Assembly (NCBI RefSeq): GCF_000308555.1
Contig: NZ_BAFY01000138.1
Coordinates: 1 to 33,877 of the forward strand
DNA: 33,877 nucleotides
Reading direction: 5' to 3'
Source: Nocardia cyriacigeorgica NBRC 100375
Lineage (GTDB): Bacteria; Actinomycetota; Actinomycetes; Mycobacteriales; Mycobacteriaceae
Position numbers and translations under genes: made by a program. Under the pieces are notes generated by a model. The model worked only from the letters and a program-made list of their open reading frames with translations, made no database searches and had not been told where the DNA came from. Shown here one piece after another: positions 16,016 through 24,071 of the stretch. Every line of letters begins with the position of its first letter. Position 1 is the first letter of the stretch.

Positions 16016-16280
16016 CGCGGCGATCGGCCCGGACGGCGCGGCCTCATTGCCGCCCGGAGCGCGGCCGCCGCGCTGCTGCGACGGGATCTGTCGCGCACTC
16101 AGTGGTAGCCGCCGCCATGTCCGAGGTGATCCATCGTCAGGAGTAGGTGCACTCGGTGTCTCCGGGATTCGACATTCGGCGCGGAAGGTCGCCGATGTAG
16201 GCGGTCGACGCGGCCGCCTACCTGGAGGCGATCAGCCATGCGGTTGCGGCCGGTGTCGTGGCGGATGGACCGCCCCACCG
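16016..16280. other. Non-coding gap between cobN leader and MDR reductase
   Basis: No convincing gene is seen. The stretch holds the presumed cobN promoter, a hairpin at 16197-16221, and a short plus-strand run (about 16204-16270) with coding-like third bases (AVDAAAYLEAISHAVAAG). That run has no start and is preceded by a stop, so it may be a gene remnant. Confidence 0.5.
16197..16221. terminator. Hairpin downstream of the MDR reductase gene
   Basis: GTAGGCGG (16197-16204) and CCGCCTAC (16214-16221) form an eight-base perfect stem with a nine-base loop. It lies 60 bp past the stop of the reductase. A terminator role is inferred. Confidence 0.4.
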
Positions 16281-17303
16281 TCATCTGCTGACGCGCACGA
16301 GCAGCTTCCCCATGTTCTTACCGACCAGCAGACCCTGGAACGCCGGCACCACCTGGTCGAGGCCGTCCACGATGTCCTCCAGGTAAGCGAGGCGACCGTC
16401 GGCGACCCACGTGGTGGCCTGGTGGAGGAAGTCGTCCATCTGAGTCGGCGCGAATTCGGTCTGGATGAAGCCGCGCACGGTCAGGCTCTTGCGCAGGATG
16501 AGGCCCATCAGCAGGCCGAGCCGGTCGGGGCCGGGCGGCAGCTCGGTCGCGTTGTAGGCGGCGGCGAGCCCGCAGACCGGGATGCGGGCGAAGCTGTTGA
16601 GACGCGGCAGCACCGCGTCCAGGACCGCGCCGCCGACGTTTTCGAAATAGACGTCGATCCCGTCCGGTGTGGCGGCAGCCAGCTGTTCGGCGAAGTCGTC
16701 GGCGCGATGGTCGATGGCGGCGTCGAAGCCGAACTTCTCGGTCAGCAGCCGCACCTTCTCCGGGCCGCCCGCGATGCCAACGGTGCGCGCGCCCTCCAGT
16801 TTCGCGATCTGCCCGACCGCCGACCCCACCGGCCCGGTCGCGGCCGCCACGACCACGGTCTCCCCCGCCTGCGGCTTACCGATATTGCGCAATCCCGAGT
16901 AGGCGGTGAACCCAGGCATCCCGAGTACGCCGAGGGCAGTGGTCACCGGCGCCTTGTCCGGATCGAGCTTGCGCAGATAGGCCGCCGATTCCAGCGAATG
17001 CGTCTGCCAGCCGCCGTATCCGAGCACGATATCGCCCGGCCGCACCGCGCTGTCACGTGATTCCAGCACCCGCGACACCGTGGCGCCGACCATCGTCGCG
17101 CCGATCGCCACCGGCGGCGCATACGACGGCGCGTCACTCATTCGCCCCCGCATATAGGGATCCAGCGACAGATACAGCGTCTCCAGCAGCGCCTGCCCGT
17201 CGCCGGGCTCGGGCAATGCGACGGTCTCGGTGCGAAAGTTCTCCGGCTGCGGCGCACCGACCGGACGGGACGCCAGCACGATACGAGTGGTCTCGACGGA
17301 CAC
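16281..17303 (-). CDS. Zinc-independent MDR family NADP-dependent oxidoreductase
   Basis: This 340-residue medium-chain reductase is of the leukotriene B4 dehydrogenase/CurA type. An N-terminal GroES-like domain carries LYLSLDPYMRGRMSD. The Rossmann domain shows AAATGPVGSAVGQIAK and GIAGGPEKVRLL, and IDVYFENVGG follows. No zinc ligands are present. Such enzymes reduce the double bond of alpha,beta-unsaturated ketones or aldehydes with NADPH; the exact substrate is unknown. AGGAGG, five bases before the GTG at 17303, fixes the start. It is divergent from a MarR regulator, its likely controller. Confidence 0.92.
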   Translation of the reverse strand: MSVETTRIVLASRPVGAPQPENFRTETVALPEPGDGQALLETLYLSLDPYMRGRMSDAPSYAPPVAIGATMVGATVSRVLESRDSAVRPGDIVLGYGGWQTHSLESAAYLRKLDPDKAPVTTALGVLGMPGFTAYSGLRNIGKPQAGETVVVAAATGPVGSAVGQIAKLEGARTVGIAGGPEKVRLLTEKFGFDAAIDHRADDFAEQLAAATPDGIDVYFENVGGAVLDAVLPRLNSFARIPVCGLAAAYNATELPPGPDRLGLLMGLILRKSLTVRGFIQTEFAPTQMDDFLHQATTWVADGRLAYLEDIVDGLDQVVPAFQGLLVGKNMGKLLVRVSR

Positions 17304-17493
17304 GGTTCCTCCTGTGGGTCGGCTGTCTTCGATCATGCGCCTGTTCGTCGACGGCAGGTCCGCCGCCCCGCGTGAGCGCGCCAATCATCCTCCTCGCGGC
17401 CAGGAATGACGGGCGCGATATCGAGACGAGTCACCGGGACGGGAAGCGCTCCCTTCGTCCGGGAATTTCCATAGAGAATAAATATAAATAAGT

Positions 17494-17499
17494 TATGCT
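17494..17499 (+). promoter_or_regulatory. -10 hexamer, likely leaderless promoter of the MarR gene
   Basis: TATGCT followed by six bases and the ATG at 17506. The preceding 20 bases are unusually AT-rich (AATAAATATAAATAAG at 17477-17492), which marks a promoter/operator zone shared with the divergent reductase. Confidence 0.5.
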
Positions 17500-17505
17500 T
17501 CTGGC

Positions 17506-17955
17506 ATGGATCGTCCCGACACCGCACCCGCCGCGATCGGGGCAGCCCTCTACAACATCGCCACCAGGGCGGTGCGACGCCGCCCTCGGGACATGAGCCT
17601 GACGTCCGCCGCGACTCTGGCCACCCTGGATCGGACCGGACCGCGGCGCATCACCGATCTCGCCGCGTCCGAGGGCGTCACCCAGCCCGCGATGACCGCC
17701 CTGGTCCGGGTGATGGAGGAGTCCGGCCTGGTCGAGCGGCGAGGCGATGCGTCCGACAAGCGGGTCACGCTGGTCTGCCTGACCGAGGCAGGCGCCTCCT
17801 ATGTCCGGACGCGGCGGCGCGCAGGCGTCCACGCGTTCGAACGGTTGATCGGCGAGCTCACCGGCGACGAGGTCGAGGCGCTGATAGCGGCGCTTCCGGC
17901 GCTGAAGCGTGTGGCAGAGCTCGAAAGCCAGGACCGCGAAGGGCCGAAGCAGTGA
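17506..17955 (+). CDS. MarR family regulator
   Basis: This 149-residue winged-helix regulator has the MarR plan: a dimerisation helix, LTSAATLATLDRTGPRRITD, recognition region GVTQPAMTALVRVMEESGLV, wing ERRGDASDKRVTLVCLTEAG, and C-terminal helices. MarR repressors usually respond to phenolic or oxidant ligands and control efflux or reductases. Here it is divergent from the MDR reductase and its stop overlaps the start of a (broken) MFS exporter by four bases (GTGA). The original unit was probably a regulator-exporter operon plus the reductase. Confidence 0.9.
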   Translation: MDRPDTAPAAIGAALYNIATRAVRRRPRDMSLTSAATLATLDRTGPRRITDLAASEGVTQPAMTALVRVMEESGLVERRGDASDKRVTLVCLTEAGASYVRTRRRAGVHAFERLIGELTGDEVEALIAALPALKRVAELESQDREGPKQ

Positions 17956-19276
17956 CCGCGCAGCCGGTCGGCGAGGTCGCGGCGAAGGCGTCACCAGCGG
18001 GGCGCCCCGAAGCGCGATTGCTGGTCCCCGCCCTCGTGTTCATCGCTCTGGTCGTGGCTGCGGTCGGCAGCCTCGGTGCGCCGCTCATCACCAGCGTGGC
18101 GTCCACATTCGATATCTCGCTCGGCAGCGCGCAGTGGACGCTGACCGTCACGCTGCTCAGCGGCGCCGTCGCCGCACCGGTCCTCGGCCGGCTCGGAGCC
18201 GGCCCGCACCGGCGGGCCACAATCCTGGCCACGCTGGCGGTTGTCGTCGCCGGCAGCGCGCTCACCGTGCTGCCGCTGCCGTTCGCGTGGCTGCTGGCCG
18301 GCCGGGCGGCCCAGGGCATCGGACTCGGGCTGACCGCGCTGATGATGGGCGTGGCAAGGGACCACCTGCCCGAGGAGCGCAGCGCGGCCGTGACGCCCTG
18401 ATCTCGGTGGTGTCGATCATCGGGATCGGCGTCGGCTACCCGCTGGCCGCGTTGCTCACCGACCTCGGCGGGGTACGGGCCGCCTACGGCCTCGGACTGG
18501 TCGTCACGGCCGCCGCCCTGCTGACCGCGTGGCGCTCCATACCCGAAGCCCCGGGCGGCCGCTCCGCCCGCGTGGACGTGGCAGGCGCGGTCGTCCTGGC
18601 CGCGGCACTGCTGCTGGTGCTGTTACTCGCCGGCGAACGGAATCTGTGGAGCCGGCACCTCGTCGTGGCGGCGGGCCTCGCCGTCCTGGCGGCGGCGCTG
18701 CTCTGGGCCTGGGCCGTCATCGAACTGCGCAGCGCCACCCCGCTGATCGATGTGCGGGCGGCGCGGCACCCAGCGGTCGCCGGGGCGAACCTCGCCATGT
18801 TCGTCGGCGGGATCGGCATGTACCTGCTACTCACGCTCATCACCCGGTACGCCCAGACGCCGGACGGCGCCGGCTACGGCTTCGGGCTGACGACCTTCGT
18901 CGCCGGGTTGGTCCTCCTCCCGTTCTCGGTACTGGGATTCGTCGCAGGCAAGCTCACCCCGCGGGTCCGGACGCGGATCGCCGACCCCTGGCTGCTGGCC
19001 GGCAGCGCGATCGTGGTCGGCGGCGGCTTCGCCCTGTTCGCGGCGGCCCGGTCGAACCTGGCCGAACTGTTCACGGCCATGGGCGTGCTCGGCCTCGGCG
19101 TCGGCGGCTTCTCGGCCGCGATGCCCGGAGCCATCCTGGCCGTCACCCCCACGAGCGAGACGTCGAGCGCCATGAGCTTCAACTACGTCGTCCGCAGCGT
19201 CGGGTACGCCCTCGGCAGCGCCATCGGCGGCCTGACCCTCGCCGCGGGCACCCGCCCCGGGCACCTCTTCCCCGAA
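17952..19276 (+). pseudogene. MFS drug exporter, frameshifted and 3'-truncated
   Basis: The first 148 codons (GTG at 17952) encode a cytoplasmic start and about four helices of a DHA2/EmrB-like MFS transporter, including LAGRAAQGIGLGLTALM. They end at a TGA at 18399-18401. The same protein continues one frame over from 18398 (LISVVSIIGIGVGYPLAALL), through further helices, to GHLFPE at 19276. One base is missing near 18393-18397: ACG-GCC-CTG would restore the frame as VTALISVVS. The family normally continues past GHLFPE for one or two more helices, which are absent here. After that point the frame runs into a foreign gene piece. A sequencing error could explain the frameshift but not the missing 3' end. 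Confidence 0.85.
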
Positions 19277-19536
19277 TCGAGGACCCCGAAAGGCTTGATG
19301 CCTACAACAGACTGGCCGGCCGAGCCGTCGCGGCCGGCGGCGGGCGATTGCTCGCCGGCATCGGCGGCCGGGTCGAGGCACACGAAGCCGGAATCGCCGA
19401 GCGCGTCGTCCTGATCGAGTTCGACAGCTTCGACCAGGCGGTCGCCACACGCGCGAGCGCGGCCTACCAGGAGGCGCTGGCCGAACTCCCCGAGGGCTTC
19501 GAACGCGACTTCCGCATCGTCGAGGGCGTCGACTGA
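19276..19536 (+). pseudogene. DUF1330-like gene lacking its 5' end
   Basis: The last 86 codons encode a DUF1330 (dimeric ferredoxin-like barrel) protein: IEDPERLDAYNRLAGRAV, GGGRLLAGIGG, VVLIEFDSFDQAVA and YQEALAEL. Family members are about 95 residues and start a strand earlier, so roughly nine codons and the start codon are missing. The sequence joins the MFS fragment directly, in a different frame. A deletion joining the two genes best explains this. A start far upstream inside the MFS gene in this frame would give nonsense sequence. Confidence 0.75.
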
Positions 19537-19597
19537 CCGGCGCCCGTTTCGCGTCGGCGGGACCCAGGCCGCCGCTGCGATGAGCCGATGCCGGCGG

Positions 19598-20173
19598 TCA
19601 CTGCCGCTGCGGCGCGACGAGGCGCTGGGCGGCGAGCACGGTGGCCGCGCGTTGCGCGAGCAGCCGCTCGCCGCCGACGCGCCGCTCCACGAAAGCCGCG
19701 TGCATGGCACTGGTGCGAGCCAGATCGGTGAGCATGCGCAGTAGTGCCGGCGCCGGGATGTCGGCGGTGATCAGGCCCTCCTGCTGACCGCGACGCAGTT
19801 CGGCGAGTTTCGAGTCGATGGTGCCGCGCACCACCTCGGCGGCGACATCGTTGTCGGCGGGCTCGAGTTCCGACCACGCCTGCAAGCGGGCGTTGTCGGG
19901 ATTGGCGACGAAATGGTCGAACAGCCGCCCCACATACCCGGGCACATCGTCGGCACGCAGCGCGGTTTCGGCGGTGGTTTCGGCCGTCCAGCGTTCGGTG
20001 ACGGCGACGTAGAGTTCGCGTTTTCCGGGGAAGTAGGCGTAGAGGCGGTCTTTGCTCGCACGCGCCGCGGTGGCGATGCGGTTGATCCGGGCGCCGGCGA
20101 TGCCGTATTGGGCGAACTCGGCCTTGGCCGCGGCGAGAATCCGCTCCCGGGTCGCCTCACCTGCCGCACGCAT
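19598..20173 (-). CDS. TetR/AcrR family regulator
   Basis: This 191-residue TetR regulator has its DNA-binding domain at about residues 7-53 (TRERILAAAKAEFAQYGIAG, then ATAARASKDRLYAYFPGKREL) and a C-terminal region of the TetR_C_35-like kind. The ATG at 20173 begins just before the domain and has TACGAT seven bases upstream. It is divergent from a DUF4334 gene and an alcohol dehydrogenase. Two GAACC-N4-GGTTC sites lie between, so it very likely represses itself and that operon. Ligand unknown. Confidence 0.92.
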   Translation of the reverse strand: MRAAGEATRERILAAAKAEFAQYGIAGARINRIATAARASKDRLYAYFPGKRELYVAVTERWTAETTAETALRADDVPGYVGRLFDHFVANPDNARLQAWSELEPADNDVAAEVVRGTIDSKLAELRRGQQEGLITADIPAPALLRMLTDLARTSAMHAAFVERRVGGERLLAQRAATVLAAQRLVAPQRQ

Positions 20174-20180
20174 GCCACGA

Positions 20181-20186
20181 ATCGTA
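20181..20186 (-). promoter_or_regulatory. -10 hexamer, likely leaderless promoter of the TetR gene
   Basis: TACGAT on the minus strand, seven bases before the ATG at 20173. Confidence 0.5.
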
Positions 20187-20188
20187 GC

Positions 20189-20218
20189 TTGCCGAACCAT
20201 TTGGTTCGGAACTATGGT
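20189..20218 (+). promoter_or_regulatory. Core promoter of the DUF4334-alcohol dehydrogenase operon
   Basis: -35 TTGCCG (20189-20194), an 18-bp spacer and -10 TATGGT (20213-20218). TetR operator 1 fills the spacer and operator 2 lies at the expected start point. Confidence 0.55.
20192..20209. promoter_or_regulatory. TetR operator 1
   Basis: CCGAACCATTTGGTTCGG has eight-base perfect arms around TT. It shares the GAACC-N4-GGTTC core with operator 2, 33 bp away (about three helix turns). Confidence 0.75.
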
Positions 20219-20226
20219 CGTTTCAC

Positions 20227-20240
20227 GAACCAAACGGTTC
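20227..20240. promoter_or_regulatory. TetR operator 2
   Basis: GAACCAAACGGTTC has five-base arms and the same four-base centre as operator 1. It lies just after the predicted start point of the operon. Confidence 0.65.
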
Positions 20241-20266
20241 TGGAAGCTCGGCGAGACGAGGACGCG

Positions 20267-20728
20267 ATGGCCGCACGATGGCAGGAACTCAGGGATCAGA
20301 CCGACGGGGTGTCGGTCGCCGAACTGGACGAATTGTGGGGCAGGCTGCGGCCCGCGCGCGCCGAGGACATCCTCGGTGAATGGCGCGGCGCAGCGTTCCA
20401 GACCGGCCACCCGCTGTGCCGCGCGCTGCCGGCCAGCCGCTGGTACGGCAAGACGTTCCTGGCGCTCGACGACGCGAAACCGCTGATCTGCCGGGCCGAG
20501 GACGGCACCTTGTTCTCGAATGTCGAACTCGGACAAGGCGAAGCGACGCTGTGGAATATCGAATTCCGCGGCGAGGTCACCGCGACGATGGTCTACGACG
20601 GCCGCGCGGTGTTCGACCATTTCAAATGGCTCGACGACACCACCCTGATGGGCATCATGAACGGGCGGACCGAACTGGTGCTCTCGCGCGGTGAGCACTT
20701 CTACTTCCTGCTGGAGCGGGTGTCCTGA
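20267..20728 (+). CDS. GXWXG/DUF4334 domain protein
   Basis: This 153-residue protein has the two-part layout of the GXWXG plus DUF4334 family. DELWGRLRPARAEDILGEWRG holds the GxWxG motif at about residues 40-45, and RWYGKTFLALDDAKPLICR leads to the DUF4334 part with VYDGRAVFDHFKWLDDTTLMG. No enzymatic activity is established. It has no signal peptide or membrane segment. GAGG lies five bases before the ATG. Its TGA overlaps the ATG of the alcohol dehydrogenase by one base, so the pair is co-translated. Being under TetR control beside a dehydrogenase, it may bind a related small hydrophobic ligand; this is inference. Confidence 0.82.
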   Translation: MAARWQELRDQTDGVSVAELDELWGRLRPARAEDILGEWRGAAFQTGHPLCRALPASRWYGKTFLALDDAKPLICRAEDGTLFSNVELGQGEATLWNIEFRGEVTATMVYDGRAVFDHFKWLDDTTLMGIMNGRTELVLSRGEHFYFLLERVS

Positions 20729-21816
20729 TGCGCACGAGCGCTGTCCTGTCCCGTGATCCGCGCGCGGGATTCACGGTCGAGACAGTCGATATCGACCAAC
20801 CGCGCGCCGGTGAGATCCTGGTGCGCATCGCTGCGGCCGGTGTCTGCCATACCGATCTGGTGAGCCGGCGGGCCGGTGCCGTCGACCGGCCGGTGCTGCT
20901 GGGCCATGAAGGTGCGGGTGTGGTCGAGGCGGTCGGGCCGGGCGTGCGTGCGGTGCGACCGGGCGATCATGTCGTGCTGACGTTCCGGCACTGCGGTGGG
21001 TGCGCGAACTGCCGCGCCGGACGTCCCGCGTACTGCCGCCGCGCGAACGCGTTGAACCAGTTCGGGCGACGTGCTCACGACCAGCCGCGGGTGACCGCCG
21101 ACGGCGTGCCGGTGCTGGACGGATTCTTCGGCCAGTCGAGCTTCGCCGGCTACGCGCTCGCCACCGAGGACAACACCGTCGTCATCGATTCCGCGATCGA
21201 CCTCGCCCTAGCGGCCCCGTTCGGATGCGGATTCCAAACCGGTATGGGCGCGGTGCTCAACGTATTACGTCCGGAGCCGGGCTCCTGGCTGACCATCTAC
21301 GGTGCGGGTGCGGTCGGCATGGCCGCGCTGCTCGCCGCACGGACGATGCCCGACGTTCGCGTCGCCGTCGTCGAGACCTCCGGAGCCCGGCGCGAGCTGG
21401 CCCGCGAGCTGGGCGCCGATGACGCCGTCGACCCGGCCGAATCCCCCACCACCCCGGTGATCCGTGAGCTGACCGATGGCGGTGCGACCCACGCGCTCGA
21501 CACCACCGGCAGCGCGAGCGTCCTCGGCGATGCCGTCGCCGCCCTCGCAACAGGCGCGACAGTGGTGGCCGTCGGACTGGGTTCGGGTACGCCGCCGATC
21601 GACGTCAGCGATGTCGTGTTGTACGGCAAGACGATTCGCGGCTGTCTGGAGGGCGACGCGGTACCGGGCGAATTCATCCCGCGGCTGCTGGACCTGCACT
21701 CGCGCGGGCTGTTGCCCGCGGAGCGGCTGATCACCCGCTACCCGCACACCGAGATCGATCGCGCGCTGGCGGATCAACGTGCCGGCCGCGTCGTCAAGCC
21801 GGTGCTCACGTGGTGA
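20728..21816 (+). CDS. Zinc-dependent alcohol dehydrogenase (MDR family)
   Basis: This 362-residue NAD(P)-dependent alcohol dehydrogenase resembles aryl-alcohol/class III-type enzymes. Catalytic zinc ligands are C40, H60 (with E61) and C167 in FGCGFQTGMG. Structural zinc cysteines are C89, C92, C95 and C103. The Rossmann motif YGAGAVGMAA lies at about 191-200, followed by AVVETSGARRELARELGADD. It interconverts alcohols and aldehydes; aromatic or terpenoid alcohols are common substrates of this branch, but none is proven. It is translationally coupled to the DUF4334 gene and under the same TetR operators. Confidence 0.93.
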   Translation: MRTSAVLSRDPRAGFTVETVDIDQPRAGEILVRIAAAGVCHTDLVSRRAGAVDRPVLLGHEGAGVVEAVGPGVRAVRPGDHVVLTFRHCGGCANCRAGRPAYCRRANALNQFGRRAHDQPRVTADGVPVLDGFFGQSSFAGYALATEDNTVVIDSAIDLALAAPFGCGFQTGMGAVLNVLRPEPGSWLTIYGAGAVGMAALLAARTMPDVRVAVVETSGARRELARELGADDAVDPAESPTTPVIRELTDGGATHALDTTGSASVLGDAVAALATGATVVAVGLGSGTPPIDVSDVVLYGKTIRGCLEGDAVPGEFIPRLLDLHSRGLLPAERLITRYPHTEIDRALADQRAGRVVKPVLTW

Positions 21817-21824
21817 GGCGCTGC

Positions 21825-21846
21825 GGGCCACCATCGGTGGACGCCC
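21825..21846. terminator. Weak hairpin after the alcohol dehydrogenase
   Basis: CCACC-ATC-GGTGG (21828-21840), with an imperfect GGC/GCC extension, lies between convergent genes. A terminator role is possible. Confidence 0.3.
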
Positions 21847-21886
21847 CACCTGGCGATAGGTCCGTCGCCGCGGCCCGACGCGGCGG

Positions 21887-22708
21887 TCACGTCGTCGGCC
21901 ACGCGACGTCGTCGATCGCGAGCCACGGGGCCTGCGCCACGCCGGCCGGAGTCATGGCCGTGATCGCCTTGGTTCGACGGTGCAGATGGGATTGATCGGC
22001 ATAACCGGCCTCGACCGCGGCTTCCGCCGGCGGACGCCCCGCTGCCAGGAGATGGGCGGCATGGTCGAAGCGGACGAGTTCGGTCGCGTGCTTGGGTGTC
22101 ACCCCGAAATGGGCACGGAAACCCGACCACAAGCGCTGCCGGGACCAGCCGGTCTCGGCCGCGACATCCTGGATGCGGGCCAGCCCTCTGGAGCGCACGG
22201 CTTGGTTCCAGGTGTAGACGATTTCGGGTGCCGGCCCGAACTTCCGGTGTACCCGGTTGCGAAGGAACACGAGGGCGAGAGCGAAGCGGTCGTCCCACGA
22301 GGGCGTCGCACGGAGTCGCTCGGTCAACTCGGCACTGTCGCCCCACAGTTCCGGCAGCGGTGTCACGGCACCGCCGATGACGTCGGTATCGCCGAGGACC
22401 GCTGCCGCGACGACCGGCGACAAGCGGATCTGGAGGACATCGCCGGATCCGGCACCGGCCATGCGCACGGCGCCGCCGTGCAGGCCCACGATCACACTCC
22501 CCGTGACCGGCCGCCCGAGCACGTCGTACACGATGCCGTGCTCGCCGAGATCGATCAGGAGTGTGACCAGCGGATGCGGGATCATCGTCAGATCGACGGC
22601 AGCGACGTCACGGTATCGGAAACCCGCCATCCGAACTCCCGGTGCGGGCGGGCGCGCGGGAACGGCGACATCGACCCGGCTCCAGTCCACTCCGGCCGTT
22701 GCAGTCAT
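21887..22708 (-). CDS. AraC family regulator
   Basis: This 273-residue regulator has an N-terminal ligand-type domain (about 1-155) and a C-terminal double helix-turn-helix: GLARIQDVAAETGWSRQRLW, then AAVEAGYADQSHLHRRTKAI with the typical AGYxDQSHLxR motif. The ATG at 22708 is chosen because TAGCCT stands seven bases before it. An upstream ATG at 22744 would add twelve residues. It is divergent from an alpha/beta hydrolase, its likely target. AraC proteins usually activate transcription on binding a small molecule. Confidence 0.9.
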   Translation of the reverse strand: MTATAGVDWSRVDVAVPARPPAPGVRMAGFRYRDVAAVDLTMIPHPLVTLLIDLGEHGIVYDVLGRPVTGSVIVGLHGGAVRMAGAGSGDVLQIRLSPVVAAAVLGDTDVIGGAVTPLPELWGDSAELTERLRATPSWDDRFALALVFLRNRVHRKFGPAPEIVYTWNQAVRSRGLARIQDVAAETGWSRQRLWSGFRAHFGVTPKHATELVRFDHAAHLLAAGRPPAEAAVEAGYADQSHLHRRTKAITAMTPAGVAQAPWLAIDDVAWPTT

Positions 22709-22715
22709 GGTTGCC

Positions 22716-22721
22716 AGGCTA
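22716..22721 (-). promoter_or_regulatory. -10 hexamer, likely leaderless promoter of the AraC gene
   Basis: TAGCCT on the minus strand, seven bases before the ATG at 22708. Confidence 0.45.
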
Positions 22722-22786
22722 GCCGGAGCGCGATCGGGTGACATTCGTTCAATACGGCGGGGTGGTCCGGCCGCGATGCTGTCGGC

Positions 22787-23614
22787 ATGAACGAACCGAT
22801 CTCCACCCGGACGCGGGCAGACACAACGATTCACGGCGTGCGTGTACTAGTCGACGGAAACCCCGAGGCACCGCCGGTCCTGCTCATTCATGGTTCCGGC
22901 GCGACCGGCTCGACATGGGCACCGGCGGTGCCGTCGTTGGCCACCGCGTGCCGAGTCATCAGAATCGACCTACCCGGATGCGGCCGGTCCGCGCCGGCGG
23001 CGACGTATGACGTTGCGCAACAAGCGGATCGGACGGCGGCGGTGCTGGACGAACTCGGTGTGCGGCGGACGGCGGTGGTCGGTCATTCCAGCGGCGGGTA
23101 CGTCGCCACCGCCCTGGTCGAGCGGCGGCCGGACCTCGTCGGCGAACTGATTCTGGTCAGCGCGGGCCCGAGTCTTTCGGCGCTTCTTCCCGAGCCGGCG
23201 ATCGTCCGGTTGCTCTCCGCACCACCCTTCGGCCCGCTGGTCTGGGCGATCCGGACCGACTCGATGATCCGCCGGGCAGTCGCCGCGACAGCGGCGAAAC
23301 CGGTCACCATCTCCGACGAGGTTCTTGCCGATCTGCGAAGGATGACCTATCGAACTCTCCGCGCGATCCTCGCAGCGAATACCGACTACGTGGCCGCGCG
23401 GTCGGTACCCGAGCGCCTCATCGACGCGGGCAAGCCGGCCCTGGTGATCTTCGGAGATTCCGACCCTCGGTGGGATCCGACTTCGGCACGCGAGTACGAG
23501 GCGGTCCCGGGCGCCGACGTGGAATACCTTCGCGGGGTCGGGCATATCGCGATGCTCGAGGACCCCGCCGCCCTCAGCCGTCTGATACTCGACCGCGCGC
23601 TCCAGGCCTTCTGA
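22787..23614 (+). CDS. Alpha/beta hydrolase
   Basis: This 275-residue alpha/beta hydrolase has oxyanion-hole HGSG at about 35-38, nucleophile Ser101 in GHSSGG, an acidic residue in FGDSDPRWD and His in GVGHIAMLED, so the catalytic triad is complete. A cap region lies at about 130-210. It resembles esterases and C-C bond hydrolases of unknown substrate. No signal peptide is seen, so it acts in the cytoplasm. It is divergent from an AraC regulator across 78 bp. Its stop is followed by a hairpin at 23714-23731. Confidence 0.92.
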   Translation: MNEPISTRTRADTTIHGVRVLVDGNPEAPPVLLIHGSGATGSTWAPAVPSLATACRVIRIDLPGCGRSAPAATYDVAQQADRTAAVLDELGVRRTAVVGHSSGGYVATALVERRPDLVGELILVSAGPSLSALLPEPAIVRLLSAPPFGPLVWAIRTDSMIRRAVAATAAKPVTISDEVLADLRRMTYRTLRAILAANTDYVAARSVPERLIDAGKPALVIFGDSDPRWDPTSAREYEAVPGADVEYLRGVGHIAMLEDPAALSRLILDRALQAF

Positions 23615-23713
23615 GATCAGGCCGCGGTTGCGCCGGGTGACCGCGATCGCGTAGTTCTTCGCCCGCAACGTCCTGCCGTTGACGATGCGCCACGGATGCC
23701 GCGAGAGCGGGCA

Positions 23714-23731
23714 CGGCCCCCCGCAGGGCCG
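23714..23731. terminator. Hairpin between hydrolase and ArsR genes
   Basis: CGGCCC (23714-23719) and GGGCCG (23726-23731) form a six-base stem with a six-base loop and an imperfect outer GGGC/GCCC pair. It lies between convergent genes. Confidence 0.45.
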
Positions 23732-23738
23732 ACCGCCC

Positions 23739-24071
23739 TCACGCCCGATCGAGGTGGTCCCGCAACACATCGAGCCGCCCGTCCCAGTCGCGGGCGAGCG
23801 CGGCGAGGAACTGCTGCGCCACCCGCATGGGCGCCGAATGCAGGCGGTAACGCACCCGACGCCGCTCGCCCGGCTCAGCGATGACCAAGCTCGCATCCGA
23901 CAGCAGCGCAAGGTGTTTCGCGATCGCCTGCCGGGTGATCGGCAGGCGGGCGGCCAGGTCGGTGGCAGTGGCGGGGCCGGCCGAGGCCAGCTCCGCCAGG
24001 ATGGCGCGCCGGCTCGGATCGGCCAGCGCGATGAAGACCTGTTCGGCGATCGCTTCGTTCTCAGGCGGCAT
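23739..24071 (-). CDS. ArsR family winged-helix regulator
   Basis: This 110-residue ArsR-type regulator reads ALADPSRRAILAELASAGPA, then recognition segment LPITRQAIAKHLALLSDASL and wing PGERRRVRYRL. Metal-binding cysteines are absent, so it is not a metal sensor of the classic kind. It overlaps the upstream SRPBCC gene by 11 bases and is co-translated with it. Such ArsR-SRPBCC pairs are very common in actinobacteria and are thought to sense a hydrophobic ligand. Two GCAAC-N6-GTTGC sites lie at the operon promoter. Confidence 0.92.
   Translation of the reverse strand: MPPENEAIAEQVFIALADPSRRAILAELASAGPATATDLAARLPITRQAIAKHLALLSDASLVIAEPGERRRVRYRLHSAPMRVAQQFLAALARDWDGRLDVLRDHLDRA

Noticed and set aside
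16118..16144. Nine-codon frame MSEVIHRQE in the cobN-MDR gap
   Set aside because: Too short, with no ribosome site and no conserved context. Chance is enough.
16099..16284. 61-codon minus-strand frame after the MDR reductase
   Set aside because: His/Arg-rich with no similarity; it covers a hairpin and has no ribosome site.
15900..17060. 386-codon plus-strand open frame over the riboswitch and MDR reductase
   Set aside because: It covers a conserved RNA element and is antisense to a clear reductase, and its translation is low-complexity.
18529..19275. Reading the DUF1330 remnant as the end of a 335-residue protein
   Set aside because: The first 249 codons are the out-of-frame shadow of the MFS gene. 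Only the part from 19276 is protein-like.
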